This document shows positions 1 through 6,590 of a DNA stretch of 11,392 nucleotides, in pieces (position 1 is the first letter of the stretch; each line of letters starts with the position of its first letter). Origin of the DNA: Bordetella parapertussis (GTDB lineage: Bacteria; Pseudomonadota; Gammaproteobacteria; Burkholderiales; Burkholderiaceae_B); assembly GCA_945869355.1 (NCBI GenBank), contig CAMBPA010000014.1, forward strand, positions 1 to 11,392, written 5' to 3'. The notes under the pieces are model-generated. The model did not search any database, was not told the origin of the DNA, and saw only the letters and a list, made by a program, of their open reading frames with translations. Position numbers and translations under genes: made by a program.

Positions 1-47
1 TCCATCAACGCTACAGTTTTGTTCCCTGGAAACACCGCACCTTTCAT
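1..47 (-). CDS. Zinc-type alcohol dehydrogenase, N-terminal fragment
   Basis: Read leftward from an ATG at 47-45, the minus strand encodes MKGAVFPGNKTVALM and then runs off the window edge after 15 codons. This opening is the usual first beta-strand of medium-chain, zinc-dependent alcohol dehydrogenases (the MKAAVF-G...V form). A GGAG sequence lies about 10 bases upstream of the ATG, a plausible ribosome binding site for this start. The family oxidises alcohols to aldehydes or ketones with NAD(P) in the cytoplasm. The gene diverges from the TRAP operon and shares its upstream region, so it may be co-regulated. Zinc ligands and substrate-specific parts lie outside the window, so the exact type is open; a quinone oxidoreductase of the same superfamily is the main alternative. 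Confidence 0.72.
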   Translation of the reverse strand, partial: MKGAVFPGNKTVALM

Positions 48-160
48 GATCTGTTCACTCCGTTAAAAGTCTGATGTTATTCGGCTGACAGTCGCATGTC
101 TTTCTATTTCCGTTATGGGTATGCCCTCAAGACATAAGTATTTTCACTAGTCAACGCCGC

Positions 161-175
161 GGGCTGCTTCAGCCT
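161..175. repeat. Small GC-rich hairpin
   Basis: GGCTG (162-166) and CAGCC (170-174) form a perfect 5-bp stem around a CTT loop, extended by a possible G-U pair (161/175). No T-run follows on either strand, so it is unlikely to be an intrinsic terminator. It may have no function. Confidence 0.25.
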
Positions 176-192
176 CCGCTACCGATGAATGG

Positions 193-232
193 AGTTCAAC
201 ATCAGCATCCTGCCGTCTTAGGTTGTTGAACT
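193..232. promoter_or_regulatory. 9-bp inverted repeat, possible operator or hairpin
   Basis: AGTTCAACA at 193-201 and TGTTGAACT at 224-232 are perfect reverse complements separated by 22 bases. The two half-site centres are 31 bp apart, about three helical turns, so two regulator subunits could bind on the same face of the DNA. The right arm is followed by TTTCTTAG, so a weak transcription stop is another reading. The position in the middle of the divergent region favours a regulatory site, but no family-specific motif is recognised. Confidence 0.35.
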
Positions 233-330
233 TTTCTTAGTCCATCGCATTGAGATTGAGGCAGCATGCTTGCGCACGTTGTTAAGGGTAAACACCTAAG
301 TGCGCCTACTGATATATAGGTTTAGGATTC

Positions 331-344
331 ATTTGTATACAAAT
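331..344. promoter_or_regulatory. Perfect 14-bp palindrome, likely GntR (FCD)-type operator
   Basis: ATTTGTATACAAAT is identical to its own reverse complement, and with one mismatch pair the symmetry extends to 328-347. The TTGTATACAA core resembles operators of FadR/FCD-subfamily GntR regulators, which often control carboxylate and sugar-acid catabolism. It lies 51 bases before the dctP start. TTGTAT (333-338) could act as a poor -35, with AACAAT (356-361) as a -10 after a 17-base spacer; if so, a repressor bound here would block RNA polymerase. The palindrome is directly visible; the regulator family and promoter are inferred. No regulator gene lies in the window. Confidence 0.55.
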
Positions 345-395
345 AAACCAATAAGAACAATTATTCAATTTATTCATCGTGGAGTAGACAAACTC

Positions 396-1430
396 ATGAA
401 ATCACTTACCTTCGCCAAAGGGTTGTCGGCATTGGTTCTGGCCGTAGCAGCCCCTCTCGCTTTTGCACAAGACATTCCTAGCCAAACCTGGCGCTGGGCT
501 CACTTTGCGCCACCCGCATGGGGCTCGGCTCAAGCAGAACAGCTCTACGCTAAACAGATTGAAGAAAAAAGTAATGGCAAGATCAAGTTTCAGTTTTTTT
601 GGTCTGGCTCTTTGTTTAGTTTTGGAGAGCTGTTTGGTGCGGCAAAAAAGAACGCGGTAAACATTGCGAGTATCGTGCCCACATATCATCCGTCTGAGTG
701 GCCGATGATTGGTCTATCTAACAGCCTACCGATGGTTTGGGATGACGCAACGACCGCAATGAAAGTCCAGGAATATTTATTCAAAAATAATGATGCGGTC
801 AAGCGCGAGTTAAAAAAGAATGAACTGACCCCGATCTTGTTGCACGGGCTACCTCCCTATCGACTTCAGTGCACGACACCGATCCGGACGCTTGCAGACC
901 TGAAAGGGAAACGCATCCGCACATTTGGTGATTGGCCTCCGTACATCATGGAGAAACTAGGCGCTGTGCCCGTCAATATCCCGCTTGGTCAAATTTATGA
1001 GGGCTTACAAAAAGGAACCCTTGATTGCGGCTATAACCCAATTGAAAACGCAGGGTTTCTAAAGCTGTCCGAGGTGGCTAAGTTCTGGAGTGATATTGAC
1101 TTTGGGGCGATTGCCGCGTACTCGAGCTTCATGAATACTGCGCGCTATGAAAAACTTCCAGCTAATGTGAAGAAGATCATGGATGAGGCTGCTGTGGTCG
1201 CAACGAAGTTTGAGATGGATAACTTCGACAAGCTAGAGAAAGAAGGCATTGAAGCTGCCAAGAAAGCCGGTGTCACTATGGTTAAGTTTGAGGACCAGGC
1301 CAAGCTTAAAGCAATGTTTCCAGACATGCTGAAAGTGTGGGAGGAGGCAATGTGCAAGAAGGATATGTGCGCTGACGCCAAGAGTGTCGTGGCGGATGTT
1401 CGGAAAGCCACCGCTGCCGCAAAAAAGTAG
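396..1430 (+). CDS. dctP: TRAP transporter periplasmic substrate-binding protein (DctP family)
   Basis: This 344-residue protein is the periplasmic receptor of a TRAP transporter, which imports organic acids using ion gradients. The first 24 residues form a Sec signal peptide: basic start, hydrophobic core and an AFA|QD cleavage site. The mature part shows the DctP fold: W-AH-P near the start, LKGKRIR (169-175) whose last Arg corresponds to the conserved carboxylate-binding Arg of this family, then LGAVPV and the Y-GLQKGTLD segment (201-210). The ATG at 396 is chosen because it begins the signal peptide and has GGAG at 381-384; the open frame continues upstream to a GTG at 300 without such support. 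The mature protein has four cysteines (159, 211, 320, 325), which is unusual and could mean disulfides. dctQ starts 7 bases after the stop. The ligand is unknown, probably a carboxylate. Confidence 0.93.
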   Translation: MKSLTFAKGLSALVLAVAAPLAFAQDIPSQTWRWAHFAPPAWGSAQAEQLYAKQIEEKSNGKIKFQFFWSGSLFSFGELFGAAKKNAVNIASIVPTYHPSEWPMIGLSNSLPMVWDDATTAMKVQEYLFKNNDAVKRELKKNELTPILLHGLPPYRLQCTTPIRTLADLKGKRIRTFGDWPPYIMEKLGAVPVNIPLGQIYEGLQKGTLDCGYNPIENAGFLKLSEVAKFWSDIDFGAIAAYSSFMNTARYEKLPANVKKIMDEAAVVATKFEMDNFDKLEKEGIEAAKKAGVTMVKFEDQAKLKAMFPDMLKVWEEAMCKKDMCADAKSVVADVRKATAAAKK

Positions 1431-1437
1431 GCGCTTG

Positions 1438-1989
1438 ATGATGCAGACTATCCCAACTTCCCAGAAGATTTACTCGGTGTTGGATAGAGTCTCGGCAACC
1501 ATGGTCATGTTGGCTATGGTTGTTTCGGGCGCCTCTGTCGCCGCAATTATTGCAATCAACTCGGTTGATACACTTGGCCGCGCCTTCTTCACTAAACCGT
1601 TGACTGGCGCTGTTGAGCTGACAGAACTATTTCTTGCTATGTGCATTATCTTAGCGATTCCTTATGCGCAAAGAAAGCTATCGCACATCGAAATTGACAT
1701 GTTTATACAAAAATGTAGTGTGGGTTTGAAAAAGTTTTTTGTATTGATCTCAATCGTACTCACCATCTTAGTATTTTTCATGTTGACCATTCAGTCGTAC
1801 GAAAGTGCGAAAGATTCTGTGGCCACTTTTGAATCTTCAGCGGGATATCTGAGAGTGCCAGTATGGATCGGCAAGATATCAGTCGCGATTGGTTTCGGTA
1901 TCGCGCTATTTGAAGCATCGGTACAGCTATTTGCTTGGTTTCTCTTTGGTCGTTTGACCATAACAAAACACACACAAGTCGCACACTAG
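1438..1989 (+). CDS. dctQ: TRAP transporter small membrane subunit (DctQ family)
   Basis: A 183-residue integral membrane protein with about four hydrophobic segments (roughly residues 20-42, 60-77, 98-118 and 142-165), the normal layout and length of the small TRAP subunit. After the first helix comes a segment with a conserved-type Arg (DTLGRAFF), then an acidic E-LTELFLA pattern entering the second helix, and HIEID afterwards, all typical of DctQ. It pairs with DctM in the inner membrane. The ATG at 1438 is followed at once by a second ATG (1441), so either may be used. The frame also continues upstream to a GTG at 1384 inside dctP, which would add a polar, Pro-rich extension and is unlikely. 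The ribosome binding site is weak, so translation may be coupled to dctP. Confidence 0.88.
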   Translation: MMQTIPTSQKIYSVLDRVSATMVMLAMVVSGASVAAIIAINSVDTLGRAFFTKPLTGAVELTELFLAMCIILAIPYAQRKLSHIEIDMFIQKCSVGLKKFFVLISIVLTILVFFMLTIQSYESAKDSVATFESSAGYLRVPVWIGKISVAIGFGIALFEASVQLFAWFLFGRLTITKHTQVAH

Positions 1990-2000
1990 CAAAGAGAATC

Positions 2001-3311
2001 ATGGAACAACTATTCCTGGCATTGGCATGTTTGGTAGGCATGCTTGTTCTTCTGGGGCTTGGCATCCCTGTCGCGATCGCAATGCTCGCAGCTTCCTTTG
2101 TAGGACTCACACTCAGTGCGGGTATGGATTTTGCCCTCACTAATTTCATGACGCTCCCCTACGCTGCAGCAAGTTCATTCAATTTTGCCGCAATACCCAC
2201 CTTTGTTGCGATGGGGATTATTTTTGGAAAATCAGGTTTGGCGGCTTTGCTGTTCAAGTGTGCAGATATCTGGTTGGCCAAAGTCCGCGGTGGGCTTTAT
2301 ATGGCTGTAGTAATCGCCTCGGCAGCTTTCGGGGCGATCAATGGTTCGACAATTGTTGGTGCAGCGCTCTTTACGAAGATCGCACTCCCAGAGATGATTA
2401 AGCTTCGTTACGATCCCGCAATATCTGCGGGTTGTATCGTTGGTGCAGGTACGTTCTCCGCGATGATTCCACCCTCGATCACGATGGTGCTATACGGGCT
2501 GCTTACAAATGAGTCGATTGGAAAAATATTAGTTGCAGGAATTCTCCCCGGAATATTGACGGCCGTCGTATACCTCGGTGGCATATTTGTGATGATCCGA
2601 GTCAAGAAACACTGGGCGCCTCCCGTCACACGATCGTTTTCTCTTTCCGAGAAAGTTCGCAGCTTATCAACGTTGTTTCCGGTCGTATTGGTATTTGTCA
2701 TCATTGTGGGCGGAATCTATGCTGGCTTAGTAGCACCCGCTTCCGCAGGTGCGATTGGCGCGCTGAGCGCGCTAATCATTGCTCTGGCGATGCGCAAGTT
2801 CAAGTTCATCGACTTTACTGAGTCGATGAAGGAAACAGCCGCAACAACCGCGATCTTGTTTTTCATTGTGATCGGTGGCCTGGCGTTTTCACGTTTGCTG
2901 CTTGTCACTGGAACAGTCGACGCACTGCTGGACGTGATTAAGTCAAACGATATTCCGCCTTGGGTCATCATGACCGTCATTGTTCTGGTATATCTTGTGC
3001 TTGGTTGTGTCATGGACTCGATTTCCATGATGGTCATGACCGTCCCTATCGTGCATCCAATTGTGGTTGGTTTGGGTTTTGATCCGATTTGGTTTGCCAT
3101 CATCATGGTCAAGCTAGTTGAGCTATCTGTGATTACCCCGCCGGTTGGCTTGAACCTGTATGCCGTGCAGTCATCCTCTGATGGTCTCGTCACCACAAGT
3201 CAGGTTTTTAGAGGGGTGACACCATTCGTTATTCTTGAATTGATTGTGCTTGCCCTTCTGTTCATCGTACCAAGCACGGCAACGTTACTTCCTGATCTAA
3301 TGATTAAATAA
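2001..3311 (+). CDS. dctM: TRAP transporter large membrane subunit (DctM family)
   Basis: A 436-residue, highly hydrophobic protein, the usual length for the ion-coupled permease subunit of TRAP systems. Signature parts are present in order: GAINGST (from residue 111), the LPEM-K-RYDP segment, a helix-breaking IPPS (156-159) followed by YGLLTNESIGK-L-AGI-PGIL, and near the C-terminus DSISMMVMTVPI followed by a VITPPVGLNLY motif. The ATG at 2001 is preceded by AAAGAGAA and lies 11 bases after the dctQ stop; a longer reading from 1935 would overlap dctQ and add polar residues, so I reject it. With dctP and dctQ it makes a complete TRAP system. No residue visible here reveals the substrate. Confidence 0.95.
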   Translation: MEQLFLALACLVGMLVLLGLGIPVAIAMLAASFVGLTLSAGMDFALTNFMTLPYAAASSFNFAAIPTFVAMGIIFGKSGLAALLFKCADIWLAKVRGGLYMAVVIASAAFGAINGSTIVGAALFTKIALPEMIKLRYDPAISAGCIVGAGTFSAMIPPSITMVLYGLLTNESIGKILVAGILPGILTAVVYLGGIFVMIRVKKHWAPPVTRSFSLSEKVRSLSTLFPVVLVFVIIVGGIYAGLVAPASAGAIGALSALIIALAMRKFKFIDFTESMKETAATTAILFFIVIGGLAFSRLLLVTGTVDALLDVIKSNDIPPWVIMTVIVLVYLVLGCVMDSISMMVMTVPIVHPIVVGLGFDPIWFAIIMVKLVELSVITPPVGLNLYAVQSSSDGLVTTSQVFRGVTPFVILELIVLALLFIVPSTATLLPDLMIK

Positions 3312-3333
3312 GCGATGAGACAACGCAAAAAAA

Positions 3334-4161
3334 ATGGACGTCACTCACAACACAAAACCGGTTTTTGAAATTTATGCGCTGCGATACGCAACCAGTCAGA
3401 ACCGGAAGCGCTATCACAACTGCAATTTTTGTGAGAACCCCGATATTCATGAATCCAAAATGCCAATGGATTTCTTTGTATGGGTCATCCGAAATGAAGA
3501 GCACGTCATTTTGGTTGACACGGGCTCGCGCGACTGGAAATGTAACGACCGAGGACATCAATTTATTCGCTGTCCAATAGAGTCCCTAAGCGCGCTCAAT
3601 ATTAAGCCCGACGATGTCGACGATGTTGTGATTACCCATATGCATTGGGATCACGCGGGCAATATCGATAAGCTGCCTAATGCACGTATCCACATCCAGC
3701 TCGACGAAATGAGAAGTGCGACTGGACCGGATATGGCGATCAAGGCGCTCAATAACTTCTTTCTCGTCGATGATGTCTGCACCGTGATCAAGCGCTTGTA
3801 TGCGGGTGCGGTGACGTATCACCATGCTGGCGCGGAAAATATTACCGATGGTGTGGCGCTTCATTCAGTAGGCGGCCACACACCAGGCATGCAAATCGTA
3901 CGCGTCAGAACTCAGCGTGGATGGGTTGTTCTTGCGTCCGACGCCTCACATTTCTATTTGAACTATCAACAAAAAAATCCCTTCCCGGTTTTCTTTAACC
4001 TGCATGACACGATTAAAGCCTGGGAGACTTGTGAGTTGTTGGCGGATGGTCCAGACCATGTCATTCCCGGTCATGATCCTCTAGTTCTTCAAAAATACCC
4101 TGTTGCACACTCGCCGCTCGGCGCAGAAATCGTTCGTCTGGATCTGCCCCCTTCGCGATAG
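3334..4161 (+). CDS. Metallo-beta-lactamase-fold hydrolase, lactonase-like (AiiA-related)
   Basis: A 275-residue cytoplasmic MBL-fold enzyme. It carries the full set of metal ligands of the AHL-lactonase subgroup: HMHWDH (H102, H104, D106, H107), H182 in GGHTPG, D203 in ASDAS and H247 in PGHD. The order and spacing match Bacillus AiiA (104, 106, 108, 109, 169, 191, 235 by published numbering). The AiiA active-site Tyr, three residues after the bridging Asp, is His here (H206), with a Tyr two residues later. The enzyme probably opens a lactone or a similar ester, but a quorum-sensing signal need not be the substrate; its place between a carboxylate transporter and dehydrogenases suggests catabolism. 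The ATG follows eight A bases with no clear Shine-Dalgarno, 22 bases after dctM. The start is supported by the KPVFEIYALRYA segment that begins the fold. Confidence 0.85.
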   Translation: MDVTHNTKPVFEIYALRYATSQNRKRYHNCNFCENPDIHESKMPMDFFVWVIRNEEHVILVDTGSRDWKCNDRGHQFIRCPIESLSALNIKPDDVDDVVITHMHWDHAGNIDKLPNARIHIQLDEMRSATGPDMAIKALNNFFLVDDVCTVIKRLYAGAVTYHHAGAENITDGVALHSVGGHTPGMQIVRVRTQRGWVVLASDASHFYLNYQQKNPFPVFFNLHDTIKAWETCELLADGPDHVIPGHDPLVLQKYPVAHSPLGAEIVRLDLPPSR

Positions 4162-4208
4162 TGTCACATCTGCCAGGACAAGACCATTTAGCTGATAGGT
4201 ATCATCAC

Positions 4209-4262
4209 ATGAAATACGACTATTCGAATATGGCGAGAGATCCGTTCGCCATCAAAACTTGA
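4209..4262 (+). CDS. Possible 17-codon leader ORF upstream of the FAD dehydrogenase
   Basis: The largest gap in the operon (4162-4270) contains a short frame reading MKYDYSNMARDPFAIKT, ending at a TGA (4260-4262) that overlaps the GAGG ribosome binding site of the next gene. A weak GATAGG lies about 11-12 bases upstream of its ATG. Its second half coincides with a hairpin (4230-4252). It is in a different frame from the flavoprotein. It could be a leader peptide, a remnant of a lost gene, or chance; I do not recognise it. Confidence 0.2.
   Translation: MKYDYSNMARDPFAIKT
4230..4252 (+). repeat. 7-bp inverted repeat (hairpin) before the FAD dehydrogenase
   Basis: ATGGCGA (4230-4236) and TCGCCAT (4246-4252) are perfect reverse complements around a 9-base loop. 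The structure ends 8 bases before the GAGG site of the next gene. There is no T-run, so it is not a standard terminator. It could affect translation or protect the downstream RNA. Confidence 0.4.
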
Positions 4263-4264
4263 GG
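4261..4264 (+). promoter_or_regulatory. Ribosome binding site fixing the FAD dehydrogenase start
   Basis: GAGG lies 6 bases before the ATG at 4271. It decides against the in-frame TTG at 4259, which would place the initiation codon on the ribosome binding site itself. Confidence 0.7.
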
Positions 4265-4270
4265 CAATCC

Positions 4271-5710
4271 ATGGAACACAAATTTGATTTGATCGTCGTT
4301 GGCTGTGGGATAGCAGGTCTCGCGACAGCAGTTTCGGCAGCAGAGAGCGGTTTGAAAGTCGCTGTACTAGAGCGTGCGACGATCGAGGATCGTGGCGGCA
4401 ATACGCGCTGGACCGAAGCGCTGATGCGGATGAAGAACGAAACCGAAGTGGCCGATGATCTGGAAGATCACTTCATGGCGAACAGTGGATTTCATCTCGA
4501 TCCGAGTTTGGTGCAAGAGGCTGGGGACAGCAATGAAAATCGTTCAGCCATTGTTCGCTCACTTGGCTTCACTGATCCAGAGCTCATTTCTACGCTCTCG
4601 TCTGAGGCAGGCAAGGCACTCACCTGGTTAAAGAAGTTCGGCATTACCTATTCAGACATGCCGACTTATTTGATTACGCAATCCACGACCCGCCTCATGC
4701 CCGTAGGCGGAGGCTGGGCGCTGGTCGAGGCACTCGTTAAGGCGGGTGAGAACCTTGGCGTCAAATTCTTTTATGAAACGACAGCTGTCAAACTGATCCA
4801 AAGCGAGGATGGAACCGTCTGTGGCCTGCAGGCATCCAGCAACCAAACCCGAAGCATTAAATTCATGGGTAAGGTCATGCTGGCCTGCGGTGGCTTCGAG
4901 GGTAATCAGGAGATGCAAGCGCTGTATTACGGCGCAAAAAGTCGCTATATCCGCCCCATTGCACGTGGGGGCTATTACAACAAAGGTGAAGGCATCAAGA
5001 TGGCGCTCGGGATTGGAGCTGCACCGTGTGGTGATTTCTCTGAATATCATGCCGAGCCAATCGATCCTCGATCCGGCCAGCCTGAGCCTATCGTGTTTGT
5101 ATTTCCGTACGGCATCTTGGTTACTACAGCGGGTAAACGATTTATCGATGAAGCATCCAATACGGTTGATGCCATCTACGAAAATATCGCCAGACTCATT
5201 AATGAATTACCAGGTGGCGTGTCTTATGTTATTTGTGACCAGAAGCTTGATTTGGTCCCGAACTGGCAGCGTACGGTGCGAAGCGATCAAAAACCTATCA
5301 CCGCAGAGACGATCGAAGAGCTCGCGAATAAGCTCGGCATCCCCTCCGCGCAACGGGTCGAGACCGTCGCACAATACAACAAGGCCACAAAGAAAGGGAA
5401 CTTTAAGCCGCTCGAGTTAGATGGTCTTTGTACCGAGGGCCTCACCCCTCCGAAATCAAATTGGGCATTGCCTATTGATCAAGGGCCCTACCGTGCTTGG
5501 CCGATTAGCTCCGCCAATTGCTTCACCTTTGGTGGTTTGCGCTGCAACTCCAACGCACAAGTTCTGGATACTGACGGAAGACCTATTTCAGGCCTTTATG
5601 CGGCGGGAGAAACCATGGGTCTCTATTACGGGAAATACACCGGAGCAACCTCCGTGATGCGAGGCTTGGTGTTTGGTCGTCTGGCAGGACAACACGCCGC
5701 ACAAAAATAG
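4271..5710 (+). CDS. FAD-dependent dehydrogenase, TcuA-like (tricarballylate dehydrogenase family)
   Basis: A 479-residue flavoprotein of the fumarate reductase/succinate dehydrogenase flavoprotein family. The N-terminus has the FAD dinucleotide motif GCGIAG (11-16) and the ribose-binding acidic residue E34 in VLER, then GGNTRW. GKRFIDE (288-294) is the family's conserved segment with a likely catalytic Arg. The C-terminus reads SGLYAAGE (440-447), then YTGATSVMRG and VFGRLAG, the closing FAD motif. From memory this tail and the length (TcuA is about 467 residues) fit TcuA, which oxidises tricarballylate to cis-aconitate; a different saturated carboxylate is equally possible. There is no signal peptide or heme motif, so it is cytoplasmic. 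TcuA normally passes electrons to TcuB, and no tcuB is present here. Related 3-ketosteroid and urocanate-type reductases are alternatives. Confidence 0.8.
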   Translation: MEHKFDLIVVGCGIAGLATAVSAAESGLKVAVLERATIEDRGGNTRWTEALMRMKNETEVADDLEDHFMANSGFHLDPSLVQEAGDSNENRSAIVRSLGFTDPELISTLSSEAGKALTWLKKFGITYSDMPTYLITQSTTRLMPVGGGWALVEALVKAGENLGVKFFYETTAVKLIQSEDGTVCGLQASSNQTRSIKFMGKVMLACGGFEGNQEMQALYYGAKSRYIRPIARGGYYNKGEGIKMALGIGAAPCGDFSEYHAEPIDPRSGQPEPIVFVFPYGILVTTAGKRFIDEASNTVDAIYENIARLINELPGGVSYVICDQKLDLVPNWQRTVRSDQKPITAETIEELANKLGIPSAQRVETVAQYNKATKKGNFKPLELDGLCTEGLTPPKSNWALPIDQGPYRAWPISSANCFTFGGLRCNSNAQVLDTDGRPISGLYAAGETMGLYYGKYTGATSVMRGLVFGRLAGQHAAQK

Positions 5711-5756
5711 ACTTGTGCCCAAAGCTGTTAACAATCGATGGACGAAGTGAATTTTT

Positions 5757-5760
5757 GGAG
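5757..5760 (+). promoter_or_regulatory. Ribosome binding site fixing the SDR start
   Basis: GGAG lies 7 bases before the ATG at 5768. The in-frame ATG at 5738 has no such site, so the shorter product is preferred. Confidence 0.7.
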
Positions 5761-5767
5761 ATTCTCG

Positions 5768-6541
5768 ATGGGCAGAAGATTTGACGATTATTTTGAAAAG
5801 AAAACGATCTTGATTACTGGTGCCGCCAGCGGCATCGGTCGCGCCGCGGCGGTCTTGTTTGCGAAGCAGGGCGCAAATGTTGTTTGCAGCGATGTGGATG
5901 ACAAGCTTGGTCGTGAAACGCTCGCATTAGTACAAAAAGCTGGCGCCGAGGGGATCTATGTCCATGCCGATGTCACCTCCAGACAAGAGGTCCGCGAGCT
6001 CGTTAAGCAAACAATTCAGACCTTTAGAAAAATAAGTTTTCTATTTAACTCGGCCGGCTCTGCTATCAACCGCTGTAATTTTCTTGATATTGATGATGCA
6101 CTGCTCGATAAAACCTTTAACCTGAATTTCAAAGGTACGTTTTACGCGATGCAGGAAGTGCTGCCGAACATGTTGGAAAACAAACATGGGGTCATCATCA
6201 ACATGGCGAGCATGGCCCAAAAACGCGGAGGCCCCGGCACATCTGTTCACTATGCGTCAGCCAAGGGTGCTATCAATACGTTGACGCTTGGTGTGGCACG
6301 AGAGTTCGCAAGCCGCGGCATACGTTGCCTGTCAATCTCTCCTGGCCCAATTGAGACTGCCTTTCAAGCTGCATCGAATACGACAAAAGCAATGTCCGAT
6401 AAGTTTGCAGCCGACATTCCTCTTGGGCGCATAGGACAACCAGAAGAAATCGCAGAGCTTGCGCTGTTTATGTGTTCAAACGCTTGTGAGTATATGACTG
6501 CCGATACAGTGTATGTGTCGGGTGGTGGTGGTTGGAAGTGA
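5768..6541 (+). CDS. Short-chain dehydrogenase/reductase (classical SDR)
   Basis: A 257-residue enzyme of normal classical SDR length. It has the cofactor motif TGAASGIG (17-24), an Asp at the end of the second strand (D42) that favours NAD over NADP, and a catalytic set N120, S148, Y162 and K166 (YASAK). The structural NNAG motif is NSAG here (94-97), and the C-terminal DGG is replaced by a run of glycines (SGGGGW). SISPGPIET is the usual loop after strand six. It reversibly oxidises a hydroxyl group to a ketone in the cytoplasm; the substrate is unknown. It lies 57 bases after the FAD dehydrogenase and 49 before the TctC gene, and probably acts in the same pathway. The start at 5768 is preferred over 5738 because of the GGAG site. 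Confidence 0.9.
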   Translation: MGRRFDDYFEKKTILITGAASGIGRAAAVLFAKQGANVVCSDVDDKLGRETLALVQKAGAEGIYVHADVTSRQEVRELVKQTIQTFRKISFLFNSAGSAINRCNFLDIDDALLDKTFNLNFKGTFYAMQEVLPNMLENKHGVIINMASMAQKRGGPGTSVHYASAKGAINTLTLGVAREFASRGIRCLSISPGPIETAFQAASNTTKAMSDKFAADIPLGRIGQPEEIAELALFMCSNACEYMTADTVYVSGGGGWK

Positions 6542-6590
6542 AGCAATTTTTTAAGAGCTCATTACCCTAGCAAACTTTAAAGGTGCTGCC

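Larger units (their letters stand above)
48..395. other. Divergent intergenic region between alcohol dehydrogenase and TRAP operon
   Basis: About 350 bases separate the leftward alcohol dehydrogenase from the rightward dctP. I see no convincing gene here. The reading frame of dctP stays open back to a GTG at 300, but that extension encodes a basic, non-signal-like stretch and ends in a normal signal peptide start at 396, so I treat it as non-coding. The right third is AT-rich. The region holds a small hairpin (161-175), a 9-bp inverted repeat (193-232) and a 14-bp palindrome (331-344), listed separately. It must hold the promoters for both directions; I could not pick a confident sigma-70 promoter for the leftward gene. 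Confidence 0.6.

Noticed and set aside
84..92. GCTGACAGT shared between the left intergenic region and 11338-11346 as flanking repeats of a mobile element
   Set aside because: Only 9 bases match, there is no transposase or integrase, and the genes between form a coherent operon. Chance is the simpler explanation.
300..395. N-terminal extension of dctP from a GTG at 300
   Set aside because: It would put 32 mostly basic residues ahead of a clear signal peptide, and the palindromic operator would fall inside the coding sequence. The ATG at 396 has a ribosome binding site.
402..689. Open frames on the minus strand inside dctP and similar long antisense frames in the other genes
   Set aside because: They overlap strongly supported genes, have no family motifs, and read like reversed codon structure of the true genes.
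3334..4161. Quorum-quenching function for the MBL-fold enzyme
   Set aside because: The AiiA Tyr position is His, and all neighbours are uptake or catabolic genes. There is no luxI or luxR here, so I keep only 'lactonase-like'.
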